A DNA stretch of 44,207 nt from Syntrophorhabdales bacterium (GCA_035541455.1 DATKNH010000124.1:1-44207), one strand, 5' to 3'. Positions 27,765 to 35,315 are shown, counted from the first letter of the stretch. Numbers and translations are program-made. Notes: generated by a model from the sequence alone, not told the origin.

Positions 27765-29144
27765 CTAGAACCCCAGTTCTCTGAGCCTCTTGATCGCATC
27801 TTCGGGAATGCGGTTCCTTTCCGGATAGTTTGCAACATCTTCATGATGCGTAGCATCGATGATGCAGACCGCGTCGCCGATCCAGCTGCGGAAGCTCTGA
27901 ACCTTCGGAATGATGATCACGTCCTTGTCCCATCTTGCCTGCGTTGCGACCGCCCACATCACCTCTTTCTGGTTGAACACATCGATGTCGTCGTCGACGA
28001 CTATGGCAAGTTTCAGATTCGGCTGCTCGGCGAAGGCAATCATGGCAGCCACGGTCACGTCACGGTACGTCCTCTTCTTCACAGCGATATGCGCCTGGAA
28101 TCGCCCCATCGCGGAATCAGGCAGATGTACCGCCGTCACTTCGGGCACGACCTTCTTCATCGCCCAATAGACAGTTCCTTCCTTTGGGAGACCGCCCAGG
28201 ATGATGTGCTCGGCGTGCCCCGGCATAACGCCCTGCATGATAGGGTTATTTCTGAAGCAGACCGCTGTCACGTCGATCACAGGAACAAGCATGCGCTCCT
28301 GATAGTGACCGGAAATCTCGCCGAACGGATTCTGATAATCCCTTACCCCTGGCTGTATCATTCCTTCAATGATGATCTCGGCATCCGCAGGGATCAGAAA
28401 ATCCTTACCCAGGGTAGCCGAAGGGGTAAGGCGCAACGCCTCTCCCAAGAAGGCTGCTATCGTCTTATAATCGTGATTTCCGTAGGGTAGCAATGCGCAG
28501 GATCCCAGGTAAAAGGCAGGGTGATGCCCCAGAACAACAGCCACAGGGGCCGGCTCATTCATCCGTTCGTATTCTGCTATTATGCGTGCGAGATGATGAT
28601 GGCCGTGGGTGGAGATACTCATTCTTCTCGGCCCATAAACAAGGTTCTTTGTAGGAGTAACATCGTAAAAGTCCCCTGATTTTGCCTTCATGAGACAGGC
28701 CATGACAAAGTAGGGTCCCACATCTTTCTCGTGGTAACGGGCCGCGGGAAGAGTCGTGACATCAGTCTTGTCGCCGGTAAGCACGTTCTGAAGAACCGGA
28801 GCATCCGACTGCTTGATTATATCGAGCGGGCCCTCTTTCTTTTCTATCTCGCCGAAGCGAATACCGAGCCCCATCTGGTTGTTGGAAGGATCCTCACCGA
28901 TAGCCATCGCACAGAGAGACCTGGTCACGAATAGGTTGTAGGCCAGCGGAAAAGGTGATCTCTCCCCCTTAAGATTCTTCACGTTTTCAAAGACGATAAC
29001 CGGTTCCCGGTTCTTCTCCTCAAGCAGTTTTACGAAGGCTGCAAGTTCATGCCTGTCAGGATCAAGCTGCTCTTTCACGTGAAGCATCTTCTCCGGGTAC
29101 TTTTCTTCCAGCATCTTAATGAAACCGCTCAGGCTCCTGGCCAC
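27765..29144 (-). CDS. UbiD family decarboxylase C (divergent active site)
   Basis: A 459-residue UbiD homologue and first gene of the minus-strand cluster. Family features are FENVKNLKG near residue 52, VLTGDKTDVTTLPA near 121, the DDDIDVFNQKEVMWAVATQ block near 388 and the C-terminal IIDATHHEDV. In the catalytic loop I read DYQNPFGE: Glu276 is kept, but the earlier Glu of EGPxGE is replaced by Gln271. The usual GxYRV segment is replaced by LVYGPRRMSIS. This is a recurring branch of UbiD-like proteins and not obviously a pseudogene, but its chemistry may differ. The start is GTG 29142-29144 with ggaggagg six bases upstream. It has its own promoter at 29168-29195. Confidence 0.87.
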   Translation of the reverse strand: MARSLSGFIKMLEEKYPEKMLHVKEQLDPDRHELAAFVKLLEEKNREPVIVFENVKNLKGERSPFPLAYNLFVTRSLCAMAIGEDPSNNQMGLGIRFGEIEKKEGPLDIIKQSDAPVLQNVLTGDKTDVTTLPAARYHEKDVGPYFVMACLMKAKSGDFYDVTPTKNLVYGPRRMSISTHGHHHLARIIAEYERMNEPAPVAVVLGHHPAFYLGSCALLPYGNHDYKTIAAFLGEALRLTPSATLGKDFLIPADAEIIIEGMIQPGVRDYQNPFGEISGHYQERMLVPVIDVTAVCFRNNPIMQGVMPGHAEHIILGGLPKEGTVYWAMKKVVPEVTAVHLPDSAMGRFQAHIAVKKRTYRDVTVAAMIAFAEQPNLKLAIVVDDDIDVFNQKEVMWAVATQARWDKDVIIIPKVQSFRSWIGDAVCIIDATHHEDVANYPERNRIPEDAIKRLRELGF

Positions 29145-29167
29145 GCGTCACCTCCTCCGGTTATTCT

Positions 29168-29195
29168 CTTATACCTAAGTATAGACCCGTCACAA
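29168..29195 (-). promoter_or_regulatory. promoter for the UbiD/transport cluster
   Basis: On the minus strand TTGTGA (29190-29195), a 16-base spacer and TATAAG (29168-29173) precede UbiD-C. Transcription would start near 29161, leaving a leader of about 17 bases that carries the ggaggagg ribosome site. The -35 overlaps the palindrome acaattgt (29192-29199). Confidence 0.45.
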
Positions 29196-29224
29196 TTGTC
29201 AAACATTTTTTCATTAGACGTTTT

Positions 29225-29237
29225 TTGTTGACAACAA
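29225..29237. promoter_or_regulatory. candidate GntR/FCD operator in the UbiD-C / aldolase divergent region
   Basis: TTGTTGACAACAA is a perfect 6-base inverted repeat about one central base, and contains TTGT-N2-ACAA like half-sites used by FCD regulators. It includes a TTGACA (29228-29233) that could be the -35 of the aldolase gene, though no good -10 follows. A second palindrome, acaattgt (29192-29199), lies 35 bases away over the opposite promoter. Two sites over divergent promoters are a plausible arrangement for the GntR protein encoded at 24002. This is inference. Confidence 0.4.
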
Positions 29238-29308
29238 AACGTGATGTGTACTACGCACTATGGAGTAAGAATCGAATATCTAAAGAACTAAACTGAGAGG
29301 GGGCTATC

Positions 29309-30031
29309 ATGGCAGCAGAACATCTCGACCAGAAAGTGGTGCAGGATCTGAAGGAAAAAGTGGCAACCGGTTGCCGCATTCTCGCGAAGCTCGGCTTAGC
29401 AGACTACCTAGGACATGTGGCCGCGCGGGTCCCTGGAACAAATTACGTCCTGATAAAGGCACGCGGCGTTGATCTCGGGAACCTTCTCAATATGACGCCC
29501 GACAGGGTCATCATGGTTGACCTGGAGGCCAACCACATCCAAGGTGAATATCGCGCTCCGGCTGAAGTGAAGCTCCATACGGAAGTCTTCAAAGCACGGC
29601 CCGACGTCATGGCTACGGTGCACACCCATCAGCATCTCGCGACTGCCTTCGGGGCCGCAGGCAAACCGATCCTTCCGATGCTGGGCATCATGTCGGTGGT
29701 GTGTGCAAGGCCCATACCGATCTTTCAGTCTTCGAGGAAGATAGTCAGTCAAGAGCAGGGAGCGGCGGTGGCAAAGACGCTGGGCGACGCCCTTGCATGT
29801 CACCTGAAGAACCACGGCATTCTCATGACGGGCAAGTCCGTGGAAGAGGCAGTGATCAATGCAATATGGCTGGAGATGCAGGCGAAGGTGACCCTGCTGA
29901 CCAGCATGATAGGCACTGCAAGCCCACAAACGCCCGAAGAGGTCCAGCTCAACCTGGAGGAAGCCGAGCCCATCGCCGGCCGCTGGAAATACTACGTGAG
30001 TCTGCTCGACCTGCCCTACGTTGCCCTGTAG
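29309..30031 (+). CDS. class II aldolase/adducin family protein
   Basis: A 240-residue class II aldolase-fold protein. The Zn site is visible as HTHQH near residue 105-109 and the later His in KNHGILMTG near 169. The acidic residue before it is probably Glu in RAPAEVKLHTE. Family members include fuculose- and ribulose-phosphate aldolases, but also decarboxylases of dihydroxyphthalate type. The aromatic-acid context makes a decarboxylase or C-C lyase role attractive, though it is not demonstrated. The ATG follows gagaggggg. It is transcribed divergently from UbiD-C across the promoter/operator region. Confidence 0.87.
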   Translation: MAAEHLDQKVVQDLKEKVATGCRILAKLGLADYLGHVAARVPGTNYVLIKARGVDLGNLLNMTPDRVIMVDLEANHIQGEYRAPAEVKLHTEVFKARPDVMATVHTHQHLATAFGAAGKPILPMLGIMSVVCARPIPIFQSSRKIVSQEQGAAVAKTLGDALACHLKNHGILMTGKSVEEAVINAIWLEMQAKVTLLTSMIGTASPQTPEEVQLNLEEAEPIAGRWKYYVSLLDLPYVAL

Positions 30032-30082
30032 CAGTGCATGGTGCGGGAGCGCCGTGAGCCGCGCGCCGTGAGCCGGTATTAT

Positions 30083-30775
30083 CTATCCTTTGCGAAGTCG
30101 CGCAATATACTCCCGCATTTGCGCGTCGCTTCTGTATTTTGCCGTATCGAAACGCTCGTAATGCACCATCTCGGCCCTTTCCCTTACAAAGCGCTCGTTG
30201 GGCTGAGATGCGGGCCAGCCAACGACAAGCATGTCATAAATCTCGATCCCGTGGGGGATGTCAAGAAGCTTCCTCAGAAGGGGCTTGACAAGCGGGCCCC
30301 CCGTGGCACTCACCCACTGCGAGCCAAGGCCAAGCGATGTCGCAGCAAGTGTCATGTAGAGAAAAGCACTGGCGAGACCCGATGCAAAATGGGAGTCGCC
30401 CCGCGTCATCGTGGTAAAAAGGGGATACGCTTCTTTCGTCCTCGGATCCCCGCAGAGAAGTATAAAGACCGGCGCACTCTTGTAACCCGGTTCCCGTGCA
30501 GGGCCCTGCGCTCCCGGGAACCGCAGGTCTTCATCCCTGGCGATCTCCACTTTGCGAGCCGGTTCTCCCTGCTCGGCGATGAGTGCAGCTATTCTGTTTT
30601 TGGTCTCCGGGTCTTTGATTACGACGAATTCCCATGGCTGAGAATTCGCGCCCGAAGGGGCAAAGCGTGCAGCCTCGATGATGCGCTCTACGTAGTCATC
30701 GGGTAAAGGGTCAGGTTTGAGACTGCGGATGCTGCGTCTTTTCTTTACCAGTTCCAAAAAAGCGTCGTACGTCAT
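30083..30775 (-). CDS. nitroreductase family FMN oxidoreductase
   Basis: A 230-residue nitroreductase-fold flavoprotein. The FMN-binding N-terminus KKRRSIRSLKPDPLPDDYV and ARFAPSGANSQPWEFVVI is typical. The central SLGLGSQWV and late DMLVVGWPA segments also fit. The start ATG (30773-30775) has a gaggggag ribosome site. The frame is open a further 184 codons upstream, but that part is antisense to UbiD-D and is rejected. Members reduce nitro groups, quinones or enoyl-type bonds, or dehalogenate. The substrate here is unknown. It is convergent with the aldolase and divergent from UbiD-D. Confidence 0.9.
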   Translation of the reverse strand: MTYDAFLELVKKRRSIRSLKPDPLPDDYVERIIEAARFAPSGANSQPWEFVVIKDPETKNRIAALIAEQGEPARKVEIARDEDLRFPGAQGPAREPGYKSAPVFILLCGDPRTKEAYPLFTTMTRGDSHFASGLASAFLYMTLAATSLGLGSQWVSATGGPLVKPLLRKLLDIPHGIEIYDMLVVGWPASQPNERFVRERAEMVHYERFDTAKYRSDAQMREYIARLRKG

Positions 30776-30809
30776 GGCGTTCTCCCCTCTTAGTGAGAAA
30801 TTAGGAAGA

Positions 30810-30838
30810 AACCTACCGCGAAGGTGGCGCCTTGTCAA
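30810..30838 (-). promoter_or_regulatory. possible promoter of the nitroreductase gene
   Basis: Minus strand: TTGACA (30833-30838), a 17-base spacer and TAGGTT (30810-30815). The -35 box lies in the left arm of the inverted repeat ttgtcaat...attgacaa that spans 30832-30881. Confidence 0.35.
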
Positions 30839-30881
30839 TCCAAATGTCACGACAAATGTCACGCATGATTTCCATTGACAA
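30832..30881. promoter_or_regulatory. inverted repeat enclosing a tandem repeat, between nitroreductase and UbiD-D
   Basis: ttgtcaat (30832-30839) and attgacaa (30874-30881) are perfect inverted copies. Between them a 12-base unit, caaatgtcacg plus one base, is repeated in tandem (30841-30852 and 30853-30864, 11 of 12 matching). One turn of helix between repeated words is typical of a binding site for a dimeric or tandem regulator. The arms also read as facing TTGACA boxes toward the two divergent genes. Confidence 0.4.
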
Positions 30882-30931
30882 AGCCGACTGTGGATGGCAA
30901 AAGAAAAGGGAACGCTGAGAGGAGGCGGGAG

Positions 30932-32371
30932 ATGTCCATCGAAAAACAGGATTTGAGGGCAGTATTGCATAAGATCGAGCAGGAACGAGAACTTGTCCGG
31001 GTGAAGCGGTCCGTTGATCCCCTGATCGAGATTCCTGCCGTTGTAAAGGCCCTTGCCAGGCTTCCTAAAATTCCAGCGCTCCTCTTTGAAAGCGTCAAGA
31101 AATATCCTGGTGTCCGGGCGTGCGGTGCGTTCTTCGGGGATAGAAGCCGGGTCCTGCGCTCTCTGGATTTGCCGATGGAACCCATCGCGCTCAACAGCTA
31201 TATTGTGGAAGCGCTGGAGAAACCTCTGGCACCACGGCTTGTCACAAACGCGCCATGCAAAGAGAACGTACGGAAGTCTCCTGTTGATCTCGGCAAGATC
31301 ATCTTTCCCACAAAAGGCGCGTCGCAATCAAAGCATCTTTACTATCACACGGTTGTCTTTACCAAACATCCAAGAACTGGCCGCATAAACATGGGCATGT
31401 ACCGGGTGACCCTGCAGCCGCGGGGCAAGGTCACGGTCAATCTGAGAGTAACCCAGCATGGCGGCATGCATCTTCAGGTGGCCAAAGAGATCAACGTTCC
31501 CCTGCAGGTGGCGCTCTGTCTCGGGGTCCACCCGTCTATCTATGAAGCCGCCACATCAGAATTGCCGTACGGCTACGATGAGGTCGGTCTGGCCGGAGCC
31601 CTGGTGCGCGAGCCTGTGGAGATGGTCAAAGCGGAAACGGTCGACATGCTCGTTCCCGCACACGCCGAGGTAGTCGTCGAGGGAGAAATCCGCCCGCCCT
31701 ACAAACTGGGCAACGAAGGCCCGTGGCCGGAATACCTCGGCTACCTGGGCATGAACATAAACCCGCCGCTGATGGATGTTACTGCTATAACGTTTCGCAA
31801 TAATCCGGTCGTCCCGATCTTCGTGCCCGGCGCCATCCCGAACGTGGTTTCCATAGGCAACGAGGCGCAGCTTCTGCGTACGCTGCGGAGTTTTGCCGGA
31901 GAATTCGTTGTCGATGCCGCATTCACTCACGGGGCTCGCCGTCACCACGCTGTCATTAAAGTGCGGAAGACCCATCCGCATCACGAGGGCTACCAGTTGA
32001 ACGTTGCCATGGCAGCTTTTGGTCATGGATCATCTACCGCCCTCGACCAGGTGACCATAGTGGACGAAGATATCGACATCCGCAACTATCGGGAGGTTGA
32101 CTGGGCAGTCTCCACGCGGTGCAACTTTTCCAAACAGGTTCACATTCTCCCGGAGGCGCGCTCCCACCAGAATAATCCTATTGCAGGCGTGCGGGAGCTC
32201 TCAGAGGAGCCGATCATAACGGGTAAGATGATTGTCGACGCCACTATCCCGTGGGCGTACAGGGTAGCGGAGAAATCACCGGGCATCACCTTCTTCACCA
32301 GGAGTAGTTGGCCTGAGGTGGACCTGGGCACCTACCTGCAGCCTGAGGATAAGAAGCGATGGTTAAAGTGA
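30932..32371 (+). CDS. UbiD family decarboxylase D
   Basis: A 479-residue UbiD homologue with a full catalytic set by eye: Arg158 in MGMYRVTL, Glu262 and Glu267 in NEGPWPEYLGY, and QHGGMH near residue 175 for the cofactor metal site. The loop carries Trp-Pro in place of Phe-Gly, like some hydroxyaryl decarboxylases. TNAPCKENV near 105 parallels TDAPCQEVV of UbiD-A, so those two may be closest. The start ATG 30932 is preceded by gaggaggcgggag. Nineteen in-frame codons upstream lack support. Eighteen bases separate it from the second amidohydrolase, so the two are almost certainly co-transcribed and may act in one pathway. Confidence 0.92.
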   Translation: MSIEKQDLRAVLHKIEQERELVRVKRSVDPLIEIPAVVKALARLPKIPALLFESVKKYPGVRACGAFFGDRSRVLRSLDLPMEPIALNSYIVEALEKPLAPRLVTNAPCKENVRKSPVDLGKIIFPTKGASQSKHLYYHTVVFTKHPRTGRINMGMYRVTLQPRGKVTVNLRVTQHGGMHLQVAKEINVPLQVALCLGVHPSIYEAATSELPYGYDEVGLAGALVREPVEMVKAETVDMLVPAHAEVVVEGEIRPPYKLGNEGPWPEYLGYLGMNINPPLMDVTAITFRNNPVVPIFVPGAIPNVVSIGNEAQLLRTLRSFAGEFVVDAAFTHGARRHHAVIKVRKTHPHHEGYQLNVAMAAFGHGSSTALDQVTIVDEDIDIRNYREVDWAVSTRCNFSKQVHILPEARSHQNNPIAGVRELSEEPIITGKMIVDATIPWAYRVAEKSPGITFFTRSSWPEVDLGTYLQPEDKKRWLK

Positions 32372-32389
32372 TAAGAAGGAGGACACGCA

Positions 32390-33355
32390 GTGAAGATCGA
32401 CATTTTTACGCACATAGTTCCACCGAAATACAAGACTGCTCTTGCCAGGGTGGCGCCCCACCTTTCAGACCATGTGGGTCGTCTTCCAACCCTGTACGAT
32501 ATGGATCAGAGATTCCGCGTAATGGACAACTGCCCCGAGGTGAAACAGGTCCTCACCATGGCGATGACTGCGACCCTCATTTTCGACGATCCGAAATCGG
32601 GTGCGGAGTTCGCTAAAATGGCTAATGACGAGATGGCAGAACTGGCGAACAAACATCCTGACCGTTTTGCCGCAGGCGTGGCTTCACTGGCCATGATGGA
32701 TATAGATGATGCCGCTAATGAACTTGACCGCGCGGTGAGGGATCTCGGGCTTAAGGGCATCCAGCTGTTCACACCGGTCAAGAACAGGCAGTGGAACCTT
32801 GACGATCTGCTGCCCCTCCTTAAGAGAATGTCTGACTACAACCTCCCCATCTGGATCCACCCTGTGAGGCCGATCGACCGGGACGACTACGAAATGTACT
32901 TTATGAATCACGTCTTCGGCTGGCCGTACGAGTCTACCGCTGCCATGCTGCATCTCGTACTCGGCGGTATCATGGAAAAGCTCCCTCAGCTTAAGGTCAT
33001 CGTCCATCATTGCGGAGCACTGGTGCCTTTCTTTGCAGGGAGAATGGTGGAGTCGTACGACGCCTCCCGCACCATTCACGGGATGGAGAGCACAACCAGA
33101 CTGAGCAGGCCTTTCATCGATTATTTCAAAATGTTCTATACCGATACGGTACTTGGCCGCGGAACTCCAGGCCTGATGTGCGGCCACGCTTTCTTCGGCG
33201 CACACCATCTGCTCTTTGGAACAGATATGCCGTACGACGCGGAGATGGGCAACCGCGTCATCCACACCATTGAGGCTGTGGATGCAATGGCCATAACCGA
33301 TCAGGAAAAACAGATGATCTACCTTGATAACGCCAGGGCATTGTTGAAGCTCTAG
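32390..33355 (+). CDS. amidohydrolase-2 (ACMSD-like) family protein 2
   Basis: A 321-residue paralogue of the protein at 12373. The core motifs IWIHP, VHHCGALVPFF and FGTDMPYD match. The N-terminal metal motif reads Phe6-Thr7-His8, lacking the first His of H-x-H, the same departure as in its paralogue (Tyr6). The start is GTG 32390 with aaggagg at the right distance. Coupled to UbiD-D, it is likely a decarboxylase or C-C hydrolase acting on an aromatic or ring-opened acid. This comes from context. The metal, if any, may be bound by fewer protein ligands than usual. Confidence 0.87.
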   Translation: MKIDIFTHIVPPKYKTALARVAPHLSDHVGRLPTLYDMDQRFRVMDNCPEVKQVLTMAMTATLIFDDPKSGAEFAKMANDEMAELANKHPDRFAAGVASLAMMDIDDAANELDRAVRDLGLKGIQLFTPVKNRQWNLDDLLPLLKRMSDYNLPIWIHPVRPIDRDDYEMYFMNHVFGWPYESTAAMLHLVLGGIMEKLPQLKVIVHHCGALVPFFAGRMVESYDASRTIHGMESTTRLSRPFIDYFKMFYTDTVLGRGTPGLMCGHAFFGAHHLLFGTDMPYDAEMGNRVIHTIEAVDAMAITDQEKQMIYLDNARALLKL

Positions 33356-33372
33356 TGATCCGCAGATAGATT

Positions 33373-34446
33373 CTATTTGAGCGTGATAGCCTTCTCGGGG
33401 CAGATCTCCTGGCAGCAGAAGCAGGTAATGCACGTGTCATTGTCTGCCTTTGGGACGCGATCCTCTTCGCCGAGCGACAGCGCAGAGACAGGGCACTGGT
33501 CGACACAGGCGCCACAGGCTGTGCAAAGGCCGAGGTCGGCGTGAGGCCGCAGTATCGTGCGGCTGTGGAGTATATCCTGGAGATTCTGATCCTGGAGATT
33601 CGATTCTCCGCCCAGAGGAGGAAGCTTGAAATCGATAAGACGCTCTAGCTTCCCGACGATCTCGATGGTATCCAGATCGTAGTCGCCGAGCCCCATTGCC
33701 TTCGCTTTCTGCAGGAACCGCAGGCGTGCCGGATCAAGTCCCATCATCGTGGCGATTACCGCATCCATGGCCACACCGTTGTCCGAAGCCAGGATCAGGC
33801 CTATCTCTCTGAGGTCAGGTCCTGCCGGGCCGTTTCCCTCCATACCCACCACAGCGTCCACAATGAAGAGGTCGGGCACACGGAGCCGGAACACATCAAC
33901 AAGCATCTCATGGAAGCGCTCAGCGCAGCCTGCCGCCTTGTGCAGCCTGGCCTTCTGGGCGCCCGGCAAAAAACCATAACAGTTCTTGATTGCACCGGTG
34001 ACCACCGTTAACCCGTGAGTCTTGAACTTGGGGAGGCTGATGACAATGTCAGCGTCCAACACGGCTGCGGAGACGCTCACCTCGTCCATAAATTCGGGGT
34101 TAAAGGTCATCTTACGTGATTCATTGCCGATGTTGCGATAATACCCCTTGGCTGCCTCCATCAGGCCCGTCATCTTGAAGCATTGCTCGTTTATGCCGTA
34201 GCCGTGCAGTCCCGGATTGTCGCCCACAACAATCGCAGCAGGTCTCATCGCTTCCACTTTTTCCACGACGGACCGGAGAACCGCAGGATGAGTCACGATG
34301 CCTTCTCTTGCTTCGGAGGCGCGCAGCACATTGGGGCTTATGAAGACATTCTTCCCTTGCAGTTCCAGAGGGAAGAGCGAAAATGCCTTGTCGATGGCCT
34401 CAGCGAGCCGCTCGTAAGAAGCAGCATGGATCATTACTCTTGGCAC
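33373..34446 (-). CDS. DUF362 protein with C-terminal 2[4Fe-4S] ferredoxin domain
   Basis: A 357-residue fusion. Residues about 1-290 are a DUF362 domain (FISPNVL, VVGDNPG, LPKFKTHGLTVVTGAIKN are typical). Residues about 305-357 form a bacterial ferredoxin with two clusters, C-TA-C-GA-C-VDQ-CP and C-IT-C-FC-C-QEI-CP. The role is probably electron transfer or Fe-S handling in the anaerobic cytoplasm. The partner is unknown. Just before the ferredoxin part a 5-residue tandem repeat (NLQDQ NLQDI) is encoded by two copies of atcctggagattc (33574-33586, 33589-33601). The gene is convergent with the amidohydrolase and 29 bases downstream of the metallophosphoesterase. Confidence 0.9.
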   Translation of the reverse strand: MPRVMIHAASYERLAEAIDKAFSLFPLELQGKNVFISPNVLRASEAREGIVTHPAVLRSVVEKVEAMRPAAIVVGDNPGLHGYGINEQCFKMTGLMEAAKGYYRNIGNESRKMTFNPEFMDEVSVSAAVLDADIVISLPKFKTHGLTVVTGAIKNCYGFLPGAQKARLHKAAGCAERFHEMLVDVFRLRVPDLFIVDAVVGMEGNGPAGPDLREIGLILASDNGVAMDAVIATMMGLDPARLRFLQKAKAMGLGDYDLDTIEIVGKLERLIDFKLPPLGGESNLQDQNLQDILHSRTILRPHADLGLCTACGACVDQCPVSALSLGEEDRVPKADNDTCITCFCCQEICPEKAITLK

Positions 34447-34475
34447 GCTCTACACCTTAGGTATTCGCCCACCTG

Positions 34476-35315
34476 TCACTGAGGCGTCTCAACGTACACA
34501 CCTTTTAACGGCTGCCGCGTGATTGAGAACTGGTCCCTGACGTTTCCCTTCATGTCTTTCAGGATAAAAGTGTAACCGTCATCCGCCCTTCTTCCGAGCA
34601 TGTAGTGATGAAAATCGCCGTTATGCATGAAAAAGGGCATCACTCCGCCTCCGCCTCCCTGAATAACATAGGTGACACCGTCCCTCATCTTGCGCTCGTA
34701 GAGATGGTCGTGGCCGGCAATTACGAGGGAAACGCCGGTCCTGACAAAAAGCTGGTGCAGCGCATCTCTTGCCGCTTTGTGGATGTCCAGGCCGTGCAGA
34801 CGGACAACAGGAAAAAGCGGCTCGTGAAGAAATATAAATTTATACCGGAATGCCCTCTGAAGATCTGTCTTCAGCCACTCCAGCTGTTCCCCCGCTATCC
34901 TCGACTTCTGGCCGGGCAGTTCCGTGTTCAGGATTACAAAGAGCGTATCGCCGTCCGAAAAGGAATAGTACGGTTCAGGGAAGTACTTCAGGAAAACGGC
35001 AAATGATTCCTTGTCACTTACGTCATGGTTTCCTGCAGCAAGGTGCACTGTCTTCCCCTGACCCGTGATCTGCACGAACCGCGCCCATTGCATCACGTCG
35101 CCAGGTACGTGTATCGCATCACCCGTATGGAAAATTACCTGTATCTTCTCCGCCTCCACTGCCTGGATGAAGGCAATGTACACCGATTCCTGCAACCCTA
35201 TATGTGTATCGCTTATTATCGCGAACGGCGCGTATTCAGCCCCGACGAAAAGCGGGAAGAGAAGAAGAATCAGTCCGACAAGGAATATGCTGCTTTTCTT
35301 TCTCATGCTAAGCAC
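34476..35315 (-). CDS. exported calcineurin-like metallophosphoesterase
   Basis: A 279-residue phosphoesterase with a signal peptide (residues about 4-26, LILLLFPLFVGAEY). The dimetal motifs follow in order: ISDTHIG near 34, HTGDAIH near 63, AGNHDVSD near 93 and GHDHLYER near 200. It should hydrolyse phosphoesters in the periplasm. The substrate is unknown. The start may be GTG 35313-35315 or, three codons later, ATG 35304-35306 (MRKKSSIF), which gives a cleaner signal peptide. DUF362-ferredoxin follows on the same strand, though no functional link is apparent. Confidence 0.88.
   Translation of the reverse strand: MLSMRKKSSIFLVGLILLLFPLFVGAEYAPFAIISDTHIGLQESVYIAFIQAVEAEKIQVIFHTGDAIHVPGDVMQWARFVQITGQGKTVHLAAGNHDVSDKESFAVFLKYFPEPYYSFSDGDTLFVILNTELPGQKSRIAGEQLEWLKTDLQRAFRYKFIFLHEPLFPVVRLHGLDIHKAARDALHQLFVRTGVSLVIAGHDHLYERKMRDGVTYVIQGGGGGVMPFFMHNGDFHHYMLGRRADDGYTFILKDMKGNVRDQFSITRQPLKGVYVETPQ

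Noticed and set aside
27684-28490. 268-codon plus-strand frame
   Set aside because: It is antisense to UbiD-C and the start of the DASS gene, with no recognisable domain.
30776-31327. 184-codon upstream extension of the nitroreductase frame
   Set aside because: It is antisense to UbiD-D and lacks family sequence. A good ribosome site supports the ATG at 30773-30775.
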